Positions 17,814 through 27,662 of a DNA stretch of 64,000 nt are shown here, piece after piece; position 1 is the stretch's first letter, and each line of letters begins with the position of its first letter. The position numbers and the translations under genes were made by a program. Origin of the DNA: Cordylochernes scorpioides (taxonomy: Eukaryota > Arthropoda > Arachnida > Pseudoscorpiones > Chernetidae); contig CP092880.1 of the NCBI GenBank assembly GCA_030710605.1, positions 16,529,826 to 16,593,825 on the forward strand, in the 5' to 3' direction. The notes below the pieces were generated by a model. The model was not told where the DNA came from, made no database searches, and worked only from the letters and a program-made list of their open reading frames with translations.

Positions 17814-19510
17814 TATCGGGGATTTGTTAGCAAAGATTTCAGAGTTATAAATGCTTCTTCCTGAGATTCTGACCAGATGAATGGAGAATCCTTTCTTGTT
17901 AGTTTGAACAGTGGGTCAGCTATTCGCGAGAAGTTCTTAATGAATTTCCTGTAATATGAGCAAAGTCCTATGAATGACTGAATTTCTTTTGTCTTTGAAG
18001 GACGGGGAAAATCTCTAATCGCTTTAACATTATGATCTGCCGGTTTAATTCCATGTTTGCTTGTCACGTGACCGAGTATTTCAATTTCTTCAAATCCAAA
18101 TCGGCACTTTTTCCCATTAAGCCTCAGGTTCGATTCACGAAAGCACTTTAAGACAGCCTCAATCCTTCCGAGATGAGTGGTAAAGTCGGGACTGTAGATA
18201 ACAACGTCATCTAGGTAACAGAGGCAAAATTTCCATTTAATGTTTTTTAGTACATTGTCCATAATTCTTTCGAAAGTAGCTGGGGCATTGCACAACCCAA
18301 ATGGCATAACATTAAATTCGTATAACCCGTGGGATGTTGTGAAGGCCGTCTTCTTCTTGTCTTGTTCCTCGATCTCTACCTGCCAGTATCCCGATCTGAG
18401 ATCTATGGCCGTGAAATATCTAGATCCCTGAAGTGTGTCCATAACATCATCAATTCTGGGGATCGGATAAACATCCTTTACCGTTATGCTGTTCAGTTTC
18501 CTGTAGTCCACACAAAATCGCCAATTGCCATCTCTCTTTCTAACCAAAATAACCGGAAAAGCCCATGGACTAGAAGATGCCCTTATTACTCCCTCCTGGA
18601 GCATATCCTGAATTTGTTCTTTGATGATGTCTCGCTCCTTAGGGCTAACTCTGTACGGTTTGTGTTTTATCGGCTTCGCATTTTCTGTTTCAATTCTATG
18701 TTTGGCCAAATTCGTCTTGCCCAATTTTGATGAAAATAGATCACTGTATTTCGATAAAACTTGCCTTAATTCATTCTTTTGGCTTAATGTCAGGTCCTCG
18801 TTTATCTGAATTTCCGTCACCTTATCTTCCTCATCATTTTCTATATAATTAACCGTGGTGGGAGGACTTGCGTAGCCCAAGGTCTGATTCTTCATTATTT
18901 TTAATGTTCGAGGATAAGGATTAGTTATCCATAAATCTGCTAATTTGTTTCTTACCGTGATCAGACATCTAGCAATTCTAAGCCCATTTGTAAGAGTTAG
19001 CCTTTCATTTGGCTCAACCACGTATTCGTCATCATTGGCCTTCACGGTTACCCTGACTAGTTTAACACAAAGTCGAGGCACTACTTCATCCTGCTGATTG
19101 ATTATCTTCCTGGGTGCTTCGTTCGAGTCTTGACACTCGGTCACAATGTCATATTCTAAAATATCCCGTTTGCAATTTATTTTCGCATTTAAACGCCTGA
19201 GAAGATCTCTTCCAATTATTAATGACCTCATATTGGACTCCAGAACTACAAATCTATGATTCAACGACTTTTCGTCAATTTTTATAGCCATTGAAATGCT
19301 TCCCAATATATTAAGCCTTTTACCATCTGGGCCAATACACTTTCCATTATAGGTCTCAATACGAACGCCAGTTTCGAGAGCAGTTCTCAAATCCACAATC
19401 GAGAGATCCGCGCCTGTGTCAACCAAGGCTTCCAATATTCCAATTCTATCAACGCTCACATTTATTCGGCTTTTTGAATCCATCTCTGTGATCGCGCCTA
19501 TTTTCGACAT
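17750..19510 (-). pseudogene. pol: gypsy pol, protease and reverse transcriptase part
   Basis: 586 residues. Protease ALVDTGADLSIVD at ~30-42, with SLIIGRDLLRRLNA closing the fold. RT from ~280: KPYRVSPKERDIIKEQI, VRKRDGNWRFCVDYRKLN, YFTAIDLRSGYWQVEI (catalytic Asp), MPFGLCNAPATFERIMD and CLCYLDDVVIYS (YxDD), then thumb/connection IKPADHNVKAIRDFPRP. The last ~20 residues are out of frame because of the break near 17815. It overlaps or abuts gag's stop (19540), as in Gag-Pol frameshifting elements. The Met start shown may not be used if Pol is made as a Gag fusion. Confidence 0.9.
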
Positions 19511-19539
19511 GCCCTGGTTGACTGGAACAGGCGCGCTTT

Positions 19540-20620
19540 CTAGTTTAAATCATCCAACACCTCGAATCTGTTGTGAGTTGGAATGCTTGGTCTCTCACAC
19601 ACATCGGCGTATACCTCTGGGCTCAGGTTCCGGGTGTTCAGCGGTTTTTTGTCATCAGACGGGCTGTCTAGGCTAGGGGGAACTTCCTCAACCATGCGAA
19701 CATATTTTATTCTGCAATACTTTGCCACATGACCCGGTCTATTACATCTAAAGCAGATAGGTCGTCCGTCCTCGGTTCTACCTCTATCATTCCGAGGTTT
19801 TCTATCATAAGTGTTGCCAGAAGGAGTTCGTCTATATGTATCCCTTTGAGTGGATCGGGGAAATGTACGAGTCTCCTGTGGGGTGAAGTAAGTTTGGTTT
19901 TGTCTTGGTGTTCCCATCATAGGCCTCGAGTAATTTTCAGTTTTATATGATTGAAACTCTCTTGGTCGCCTGTTCCATCCGGCATGATTAGTTTCTTTTT
20001 GAGAAATCCGATTCATAAGAATTTTATTCTTCTCCTTTCGTTCCAGGTATTCCTTCTCGAACCCATCGATTCTCTTACATGCTTCCAGAAGTTCGTCGAT
20101 GGTTTTAGGGGGGTTGAGATATAGCGCCAGCGCGTACTCTTTCTTTAGACCTCCGATTACAAATTGAATTTTTTTCCAACTCTTCCATATTGGGCTGGAC
20201 TTTGCTGCATTGAAGCAATATATCTTCAGCAAATCGCATCGCGAGTTCATTCCACCCCTGCATTCTGTTCAGTTTGAGCATCATCTCGTCCTTGTTCTCT
20301 AGCGACGCGAAGTCCTGGATGAGGCGAGTCTTGAAAATTTCCCAGGTGGCAAGATTGACCTTGTGGAATTCATACCAAGTTTTAGCAGGTTCGACTAGGT
20401 TCATGGCGGCGTAGCGGGTGATGATGTAATCCGCCCAGCGGTAAAGAAACCCAACTTCTTCAAGAGAAGTGATCCATTGGCGTGGGTCTTCGTCTCCAGC
20501 ATACTTCCTGATGTTCAAGCTTGGATTAAAGGGTATAGGGTCGAAACCGGCATCTCCACCAGTTGTTACACCTGCCTCGACCGTAGGTGCTTCTAAGGGT
20601 TTCTGATCAGCGTTCGCCAT
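19540..20620 (-). pseudogene. gag: gypsy gag with a zinc knuckle, starting inside the 5' LTR
   Basis: The first open ATG (MANADQKPLEAPTVEAG) lies in the 5' LTR at 20620; an earlier Met at 20650 is also in the LTR. The frame then reads straight through the LTR end and primer site (VTTGGDAGFDPIPFNPSLN) into a capsid-like region (YAGDEDPRQWITSLEEVGFL, KTWYEFHKVNLATWEIFK). A frameshift near 20160-20200 moves the rest to another frame, starting around FVIGGLKKEYALAL. The C-terminal part has the CCHC knuckle CFRCNRPGHVAKYC and ends EVLDDLN. Confidence 0.85.
20546..20561 (-). promoter_or_regulatory. gypsy primer binding site candidate
   Basis: Minus strand TGGTGGAGATGCCGG starts two bases after the 5' LTR end (GGTGTAACA, AC). 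TGG-initial sequence here is the normal form for pairing with a tRNA 3' CCA end. I could not name the tRNA. Confidence 0.6.
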
Positions 20621-20858
20621 CTCATAAAATAAACCAGACCACGTTCTCATAAAGCAATCAACTATTATTTATTAATAATGAAAGAAGTTAAACTGATTTA
20701 GAGTAACAACGAACTAAACTCAAAAAAACAAAAGAAGCTCTATCAACTAATTGTATATCGCTCTTATATCAAAAGCCTTATTTACATAAATTTCTATTAC
20801 CAATTATATTTTATACTAATTTACATATTTTTACAAAATAACTATGCAGAGTGTGACA
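20564..20858 (-). repeat. gypsy 5' LTR
   Basis: 295 bp, same length as the 3' LTR with about three substitutions. Carries the gag start codon (20618-20620). Confidence 0.92.
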
Positions 20859-22089
20859 ATACATATATCTATTATTAACTATTTGATTTAGACAATTTAT
20901 ATTTATTTGATTTTTGACTCTCAAGTCCTCTACAAGTCGACAGTCCGTTAGAATATGTACAGGATTTTCTTCTGCACCACATGAGCATTTAGGCGAATCC
21001 GTCTTTCTGACATTGTACAAATATGATCTAAAGTTACCGTGTCCAGTAAAAAATTGTACATTGTAAAAATTTGGCTTGACATATTTGGGTATTTGGGAAT
21101 CAGTGAAAAAGGACTTGAAAATGGTATTAGTCTTCTCATAGTATTTCTGCAATTTTTCCCTTATATAATTAGAAATTATATTCCTGCTTGAAGAGTCAAA
21201 TCGATTGTAATTTATTTTGGTTTTCAACATGTTATATTCAATATATTCAGTAAGTTTGGGGACTTGTGCAAGTATGTGTGTACAATCCGATGATGTTGTA
21301 CTGTAGGCTTGTATACAATGTTTTAAAATATTATATTGAAGAGAATTTAGTTTGTCCTTAGACTTTTTGTTTATGATGGATACCATATTGGATAACCATA
21401 AGTAATTGTACTTCGATATAATGTCTTATACAATATCAGTCTTCGTCTAAAGTCTAGACCCAATGCTTTCTTTGTCAAGCCAAATAGGTATCCACTAGCT
21501 CTAGTTACTTTTATGATCATTTCATTAACGTGAGGCGTAAAATCCAGTTTGCTTCTAACTCGGTGATTTTTAATAGTCACTCCTAGGATCTTAAGTTCTT
21601 CAACCGGTTTAATTAACTTGCTATCTGAGACTATTATATCGCTATTGCATTTATATAAATATATAATATTTTTGTTTTTTTATCTGACAATTTTAATTTA
21701 CGACTTTCACAACACTTATTGATTTTCCTTAATACATTATCTATTGTCTTTTTTAGTTGTTCAGGAGTTTTATTCCAACATATTAACGTAATATCGTCTG
21801 CATATCCTATTGTTTCACAATTATCATCCAGATTATTATTCAGTATCTCATTAATAAGAATGTTCCATAATGTGGGAGACAGTGGTCCTCCCTGTGGACA
21901 TCCTTTACTTAGTTTCTTATTAATTTCAGTTGGAGAATATCTAAATCTTACTCTTCTATTATCAAAGTATGATTGTAGAAGTTTTATCATTGAAGCCTGC
22001 ACACCATCCTCATCTAGTCTTTTCATCAAGGCCGGCCACCATGCATTATCAAAAGCTGCACTAATATCAACTGCAATTATTGAAACCAT
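20859..22089 (-). pseudogene. R1/LOA-like LINE ORF2 C-terminal half
   Basis: RT: IAVDISAAFDNAWWPAL (motif A, right at the truncation), KLSKGCPQGGPLSPTLWNIL and ETIGYADDITLI (YADD active site). Then, after a frame change near 21600, NHRVRSKLDFTPHVNEMI and FRRRLILYKTLYRSTITYGY (thumb region). Last, VQFFTGHGNFRSYLYNVRK and CSCGAEENPVHILTDC, the Cys/His tail of R1-type ORF2. The first few residues of the 22089 frame (MVSI) come from the target-site duplication. The tail is cut by the gypsy LTR at 20858. At least one frameshift plus the 5' truncation make it dead. Confidence 0.85.
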
Positions 22090-22090
22090 T

Positions 22091-22899
22091 GTGTGTGTAC
22101 TTTTTTGTATTTATTTTTTATTCTCATGATTAACTTTTAGTATTAGGGACAAAATGGCATTAATACATATTTTGAAACATAAATAATTACAAATAATATT
22201 TTATTTGAATTGAAGAATATAGCAGTTGAAAGGAAATAAATATGGAAAATAAAAAGAAAATTTAAAAATAATATTTAAAAATAATCATAAAGATATTTTT
22301 AAAAAATCCTTTATAGATGTCTATTTTTGCACTGAAATCCTATTCAGGATGTATTCCAGATGGTCTATTTGAAAAAAAACATGCATTTATTTCTTCCTCT
22401 GGAATGTATTTTAAATATCAAAGAGTTTTTATTGTATTAAAGGCATCCACTACTGCTGCAGGTGTTATTGATTTTGTGTTTAAATCTTTTATAATAACAC
22501 GGAAATGGAATATTGAAATAAAATGTTATCATAATCATTGTGTGGCTACATTTTATGAAGATTAATTTATTAAAAGTAAATTATTTGTAAATTTTAAAAT
22601 AAATAAAATATTTCAATGCTGAAAATTTTTAAGAAAATAATATTATTAATTAGCGCACGATGCCTAAATTCCTGCATAAAAAAAAATAATAACACTCGCG
22701 ACATTGCGCAACAGCACTGCAAAGTGAAACTTAAAACTAACAAAACCAAAAGTGTGCAGGCGCGATCCTATCGGCGCCCGCCGATCGCCACCGCCTTCAT
22801 ACCTTTTTAGTGGTAAAGTTGTATGTAAAAAAGCATTCATCTGTCGAAATTCAAATTTTAAAATGGTCGAACTGTCGTATTATCGATACTGTTGAATTA
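22091..22899 (+). other. T1-A interior, no intact gene
   Basis: Matches block B 49457-50099 then 56888-57054; the piggyBac element of block B sits at the TTAA that is single here (22731-22734). A GC-richer stretch gcaggcgcgatcctatcggc lies near 22757. Short ORFs (82 and 64 residues) show no domain. Confidence 0.5.
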
Positions 22900-22999
22900 C
22901 GGTTTGTTATTTGATAGGCCGGAGGTCGGGACATCAGAATATGGTCAAATGAAGGTAGAGTGTCAAATTTGCATGTGTCGAATTAACGAGGTTATACTG
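22900..22999 (-). mobile_element. T6 right end (block A)
   Basis: ggccggaggtcgggacatca ... GAATTAACGAGGTTATACTG before TA. This is the reverse complement of 8185-8246, and its block B copy is 57055-57152. The other end of the T6 unit is not clear. Confidence 0.55.
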
Positions 23000-23281
23000 T
23001 ATATTTTATGTACAGTATAATCATTTATATGTTTCAAAAATATGTATTAATGCCATTTTGTCCTTGACACTGAAAGTTAATAATGAAATAAAAAATAAAT
23101 ATAAAAATGTACAAATGGTTTCAATTAATATTATAGCATTTTAAGAGTGAATCCATCACTTTTTAAAATAAATTTGTCACTTTTGAAAAGTGAAAAGTGC
23201 TACCTCAGCCACTCTTTTCATTGAATTTCTACGTGAGCTTGATGAAATTGTTGCCACGTGATATGGATTTAAGGTTTCTAT

Positions 23282-23566
23282 ATGGATAATACAAGAGCGC
23301 ACACATCCGCAGAAACATCTGTTAGTCTGCTAAGAAGCAGTGGGAAGTTTTTGTCACCATATTCATATATGCTGAATCCAATTGAATTTTCATTCAGCAA
23401 AATGAAAACATTGGTAAGGTCGCTGCTTCATCGACGTGACATCACGTTAGGTGAGGTTATCACTGATGCAATCAGTAGAATTACATCAGGAGAAAGGGAA
23501 GGATGGTTTACTTATATTCGCAAAAATAGTTTCCTGGCCACACAAGAACACCATTTTAACCAATAA
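23282..23566 (+). pseudogene. Tc1/IS630-type DDE transposase C-terminal fragment (T1-A)
   Basis: 94 residues. MDNTRAHTSAET is the second catalytic Asp region (D-N-x-x-x-H). YSYMLNPIEFSFSKMKTLVR is the P-Y-S-P-x-L-N-P-I-E block with the third catalytic Glu. Thirty-two residues separate the Asp and Glu, slightly short for the superfamily, which suggests a small in-frame loss before YSYM. A Pro-to-Tyr change in the PYSP motif also suggests decay. No N-terminal DNA-binding part or first Asp is recognisable upstream. The T1-B copy (59204-59480) is more damaged. Confidence 0.68.
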
Positions 23567-23904
23567 AATCTGTTTCTAATTTATTTTGTGGTTATTTGCT
23601 CCTATATTAGTGTTTTGGACTTAATGTCAAATGTATTTAATTAATCCTTATGATATTGTCTTTTGATTTTTACAAATACCAATCTTATTTTTAATGGCGG
23701 GAAACTCATTTCATTTTTAAAAATGACAAATTCACTCTTAAAATGCGATATAATTAATATAAAAAGAATACGTTACTTTAGTGAGTTAGATGAGTAGCTA
23801 ATCATCTTGCTAACTTTAATTCAACACTTCCTTCAATTCAACCGAAAGCTTTGATCCCTTGGGGTGTTGAATTAAAGAGGTAAGACTGTATTATGTATTT
23901 TACT

Positions 23905-24165
23905 ATTAGAAACAAAGGCGATAAAAACGTGGTAATTTTCTTTTATTGATAAATACAAGCTTTCAGGCAAGAATGCCCTTCCTCAGGTTACAACTGGGCA
24001 GGAAACAAAAGTGCCAATTTTATAAGCGAGAGAAGTAAAATAAATTTACATGCTATGAAGAAGTATGGGAAATTTACATACTATTAAAAAGTAAAAAGCA
24101 AAGGATTTACATATTTACAGATGAATGGAGAATATTTTAAAAAACTATGGACATGAAAAATAGCT
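23905..24165. mobile_element. ~260-bp insertion with ribozyme-like motif (block A only)
   Basis: Block B joins tattttactata directly to cagtagtctcccatg, but here 260 bp intervene. Minus strand near 23955-23990 reads CCTGAGGAAGGGCATTCTTG, then CCTGAAAGC: a CTGANGA box, a GGCA/TGCC hairpin and GAAA. No clear TSD or ORF. Confidence 0.4.
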
Positions 24166-24355
24166 CATACATAGTAGTCTCCCATGAGAGACCACATTGT
24201 AAGACACAAATGAATTTCCCTTGTAAGCCTACTACCAAGTGCTCCATGAACGACCTTCTCTGTGAACAACCAGTGACCACTAAAACTATTTTTTTTTTAT
24301 CTCTTATGAGAGACCTTTAAAAACAAAAAAATTGTAATTCATGATATAAAAATAA
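24166..24355 (+). mobile_element. T4 fragment (block A)
   Basis: agtagtctcccatgagagac start, with internal ctcttatgagagaccttt. The same unit begins CAGTAGTCTCCCATGAGAG at 59806 in block B. Only one end was recognised. Confidence 0.5.
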
Positions 24356-24358
24356 TAA

Positions 24359-24530
24359 ATAGAACCTCCATGAGAGGACACTTCTGCTAAAGGACACCTC
24401 TCTATAAAGACCAGTGTACATTTGCAAATTTACCATTTTTACTATTTAGCAACTCTCCGGTAAGAAGACACCTTTCCGTAAAGGACACTTTGGTTTTGCA
24501 ATTAGGTGTCCTTTATATGGAGGTTCTACT
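24359..24530. mobile_element. T3 MITE, copy a
   Basis: About 170 bp; inverted ends AGAACCTCCATGAGAGGACA and (right, reversed) AGAACCTCCATATAAAGGAC. Core tttactatttagcaactctc is shared by all T3 copies. No ORF. Confidence 0.7.
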
Positions 24531-24866
24531 ATTTATTCAAAATTTTTAAATTAAATCCTTTGTTGTTGAATATTTTGCTACACAATTAACGAGTGCTTTT
24601 TGAACAAAGTCCCCTTTGTCATTTTAAAACATCTTGTTTTGTTTTCAAATCATTTCTCAAATTATTCACTTTGAAATTCAATTGTTATTTTAAAATTCAT
24701 TGAATTAAATTGTGAATATATAAAGATTTATAACTTTTTAACTCACAAAATGTGTTTTATTAATTGACATTTAGTATTAGGCATTGACAACAGAATTAAG
24801 ATATTGATAACAAATATGCTTAACATATGAAAAAACAACAGAAAAAATATAAAAATAAAAAGGTCA
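24531..24866. other. End of block A before the gap
   Basis: A+T-rich, matching 60166-60496 in block B (gaatattttgctacacaatt, gcattgacaacagaattaag). No coding signal. The match continues up to the gap. Confidence 0.5.
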
Positions 24867-24966
24867 NNNNNNNNNNNNNNNNNNNNNNNNNNNNNNNNNN
24901 NNNNNNNNNNNNNNNNNNNNNNNNNNNNNNNNNNNNNNNNNNNNNNNNNNNNNNNNNNNNNNNNNN
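24867..24966. other. Assembly gap (100 N)
   Basis: Exactly 100 N, the usual placeholder for a gap of unknown size. Left side is block A repeat; right side is unrelated to the block B continuation. Confidence 0.99.
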
Positions 24967-25454
24967 CTACATTAATCTTTGCATCCTCTAAAATCAGTAA
25001 TATTAAAGTTCATCTTGGGCGAAGGAACTTTTGAAAACTCTGAAAATGTCTTGGCATATATCTTAACCGCCAGGCAAAAACAAAACACATCCTAACATGG
25101 GGTGTAACAAAAAAGACGACATATCAAAAGAAATAAATTATATAGTACGTTTCTGTAACAACGTTGTTATCTTCAGGAAAAACTACTGAATTATGATGTA
25201 CTTCCTTCAATACCTTTGTCTGAAGATGATGGCACCATTCATCAGATGTAATTAATTTGGCTTTGTTATTTCTTATTATATAGAACCTAAAATGTACCTC
25301 ATCAAAACTGTCCTAAAAAGGTGTTTAAGAAAAATTGCTTCTTAACCCCCCCCCCCAAAAATAGTAAAATCAATATCATTTTAAAAGGTTTAAAGGATTT
25401 AAAGTAGATCATAAGGCACAATTTGGATTATAGATTAGATAATATAAGGTAATA
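24967..25454. other. Unassigned spacer with satellite-like pieces
   Basis: No gene. gtttctgtaacaacgttgtt (about 25151) and tgtctgaagatgatggcacc (about 25219) resemble the satellite and fold-back hairpin region. Confidence 0.4.
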
Positions 25455-25560
25455 AGACTAAATCCAAAAAAAATAAATAGTGTGTGACCAAAGCTATTAA
25501 CAAAACATCACACACTATTTATTTATTTGGATTTGGACTTATTACCTTGTACCTTTAAAG
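25455..25560. mobile_element. Fold-back element FB, copy
   Basis: aaggtaataagactaaatcc ... gtgtgtgacc, then acatcacacactatttattt ... ggacttattaccttgtac: inverted arms of ~45 bp, related to 38142-38300. Confidence 0.6.
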
Positions 25561-25850
25561 TTGAATGGAAAGTATTTTTTTTATATAACATTTCATGAAC
25601 TACAAAAACATGTGTTCTAAAAAGAATTAGATTTTTTTAAGACGATAATGCACCATCTAAAAATAATTAAATAAAAAATTTAAAATAAAAATTTATTTTA
25701 GAAATAATACAAACTTGTACTAACGTTACTTTAATGAAAAATAGGGCAGTACTCATTAGTGGGGAACTTATTGCTAGCGGCTTCTCCAATTAGATTTATA
25801 TAATTCAATTTCAAAATATTATAAATATTTGCAAACACAATGAACTTAGT
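25561..25850. other. Unassigned A+T-rich spacer
   Basis: No coding or repeat signal recognised beyond A+T richness. Confidence 0.3.
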
Positions 25851-26813
25851 AAATTAAATTTTATTGCCATCTATCGTTAAAATTTTTCACAAATAAATTT
25901 ACTGGCAATGCGTTTCTTTAAATATCATCAAATATTATCTCTACAGACCTTACCACAATGATATGAGTTATTGAATGAGAGGGCTTGGCTCATCAGTAGT
26001 CTTCTTCTTCTTTCTTATCTCCACACTGGGTGAAGTAAAATGCGTCTGCCTTTGTCATTAAGACTGGGAGCACTACTCAGTGGCAGGCCGACTTAGCTCC
26101 AAAAAAAAAATGGCCGCCTCTGACATGAGGAACAGACGCCATGTGCAGCCGCTCCTAACATGGAGTACAGACGCTGCTCATCCTGTATCCCTGGATTAGG
26201 AGCCCTTACAGGGTACTATCAGCCGGGCCAGCTGAGCCCAGGTTTTTTACCGAGCTTGTTACTGCTCCCCCTCCTCCTTTTTCATCCGGGCTTGGGACCG
26301 GCAAAGGTGGAGTTTCATCAGTAGTGAACCCTCTCAGCGGTTTCACCAAATTAATCTCTAGACCGCTCTACTATTGTATTGGACTGGTTTTGTTATATAC
26401 CCTGCATTTTCTATGGAAGGCAGCTTAGGGATGTTTAGTGAACTATGGACATAAGTTTATAGGTCTGTAGAGGTACATACATATAATTTCAAGGTATTGC
26501 ATGTATGTACCTCTACAGACCTATAAGCTTATGTCCATAGTTCACTAAACACCCCTAAGCTGCCTTCCATAGAAAATGCAGGGTATATAACAAAACCAGT
26601 CCAATACAATAGTAGAGCGGTCTAGAGATTAATTTGGCGAAACCGCTGAAAGGGTTCACTACTGATGAGCCAAGCCCTCTCATTCAATAACTCATATCAT
26701 TGCGGTAAGGTCTGTAGCGATAATATTTGATGATATTTAAAGAAACGCATTGCCAGTAAATTTATTTGTGAAAAATTTTAACGATAGATGGCAATAAAAT
26801 TTAATTTACTAAT
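25851..26813. repeat. Long palindrome (~315-bp arms), left arm interrupted
   Basis: Left arm 25851-26483 and right arm 26500-26813 are inverted copies (central aggtctgtagaggtacatac and its complement) with a ~16-bp loop. The left arm is longer only because of an insertion at 26000-26314. A further partial copy of the arm follows at 26855-26960. No ORF. Confidence 0.85.
26000..26314 (-). mobile_element. Short retroposon insertion in palindrome arm
   Basis: 315 bp flanked by a 10-bp direct repeat TCATCAGTAG (25990-25999 and 26315-26324). The opposite arm keeps the uninterrupted site at 26659-26668. On the minus strand it begins at GCCGGTCCCAAGCCCGGATG-type sequence and ends in an (AGA)n-like tail (plus-strand cttcttcttctttctt), as a LINE- or SINE-type retroposon would. 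Much more GC-rich than its surroundings. No ORF. Confidence 0.65.
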
Positions 26814-27024
26814 ATATATTGGTTATGAAAACATATTTTGCGGAAGAGCTTTGCTCGATGCAATACCTTGAAATTATATGTATGCACCTCTACAGACCTA
26901 TAAGCTTATGTCCATAGTTCACTAAACATCCCTAAGCTGCCTTCCATAGAAAGTAAATTTATTTGTGAAAAATTTTACAATGAACTTAATTTAAAATAAA
27001 AAAAATTAGAATATTTTTTTTACG

Positions 27025-27260
27025 CTATATATACAAACTTCTTTAATTCAACACCCTAAGGGATTAGAACTTTTGGTTGAATTAAAGTCTGTTAAGATGA
27101 TGTTCAACATTTTGTTGTCAACACTCAAGTGGGTGCTGGTTGAATTAAATTATAGTGAGTGCTGAATTATAGTTAGTTGAATTAAAGATGGCAATTTGAA
27201 GGGGAAATGGCTGGAATTTACAATAATTGATTGAAGAGGTGTGTGTCTGTTATACTGTAT
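27025..27260. mobile_element. T1-like MITE, degenerate
   Basis: Left acttctttaattcaacaccc and gggattagaacttttggttg; several ttgaattaaa repeats inside; right end tgtctgttatactgta. A decayed relative of the T1 ends without ORF. Confidence 0.45.
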
Positions 27261-27375
27261 AAAGAATTTTTAATTATAAAAGTTCAATAACTATTGATAA
27301 AACAGGGAGAAAAATTGACGTAAAAAGATTTCTATGAATAACTTTTACAATTTTCCTTGTGCAGGGTCCCACTAA

Positions 27376-27655
27376 ATTTAGAGGAACCAAGCGGGTCGGT
27401 GGAAGGGTTGTCTAAACCGTAGGTTTTCAGCTGCTACAAAAAAAAACCCGAAAATTTTTTTAAAATACTCCAATGGCCTCGATTCTTGCAAAATTCCACC
27501 CCCACCAACGAGTACAAGTAACCAAACGAGGCTCTGGCACATTTGTATGTGCAAAGTCGAACTGCTTTTCACATGTGTAGACATCTGGTGTACTTACAGT
27601 AAAAGTAGTTATTCCTACCATGATTATCATGGCCTGTACGTTTACTAGGGATAAT
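27376..27655 (+). mobile_element. tRNA-derived SINE, copy S2
   Basis: Head gcgggtcggtggaagggttg, but the B-box region is lost to an A run. Body matches S4: gattcttgcaaaattccacc, aagtcgaactgcttttcac, ccatgattatcatggcctgt, and ends actagggataataat. Confidence 0.7.
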
Positions 27656-27662
27656 AATATTA

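Larger units (their letters stand above)
15796..20858 (-). mobile_element. Ty3/gypsy element, near full length, 5063 bp
   Basis: Two 295-bp LTRs differing at about three positions (c/g, g/a and g/t) bound gag, protease, RT, RNase H and integrase. A 4-bp TSD ATAC lies at 15792-15795 and 20859-20862. The near identity of the LTRs indicates a recent insertion. Its coding frames carry two frameshifts, so it is probably not autonomous. Host sequence on both sides is LINE. Confidence 0.92.
15491..22078 (-). mobile_element. 5'-truncated R1/LOA-like LINE, containing a gypsy element
   Basis: A 12-bp TSD ATTGAAACCATT lies at 15479-15490 and 22079-22090. Block B has the single empty site at 49445-49456. 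On the minus strand the LINE starts within the RT (motif A) and ends in a (TAA)n-type tail (plus-strand ttattattattattatt at 15491). Its 3' untranslated region is 15491-15795. The gypsy at 15796-20858 is inserted near its C terminus. LINE-derived length is about 1.5 kb. Confidence 0.85.
15325..23888 (+). mobile_element. T1-A: Tc1/pogo-like DNA transposon (~2.0 kb) opened by LINE and gypsy insertions
   Basis: Left end CAGTCGAACCTCTTTAAATC and right end (reverse complement) CAGTCTTACCTCTTTAATTC form ~110-bp inverted repeats, each next to TA. Removing the LINE/gypsy insertion (15491-22090) leaves about 1.96 kb, matching T1-B after its own insertions are removed (about 2.03 kb). A transposase C-terminal fragment lies at 23282-23566. 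A reversed T6 end is nested near 22900-22999. So T1 was probably an autonomous Tc1/mariner-superfamily element. Confidence 0.72.

Noticed and set aside
16122-19950. Plus-strand ORFs of 60-161 residues across the gypsy element
   Set aside because: Shadows of the minus-strand gag-pol frames.
23013-23022. CAGTATAA as another T6 end
   Set aside because: Only the first bases match; the following sequence is the Helitron target and T1 interior.
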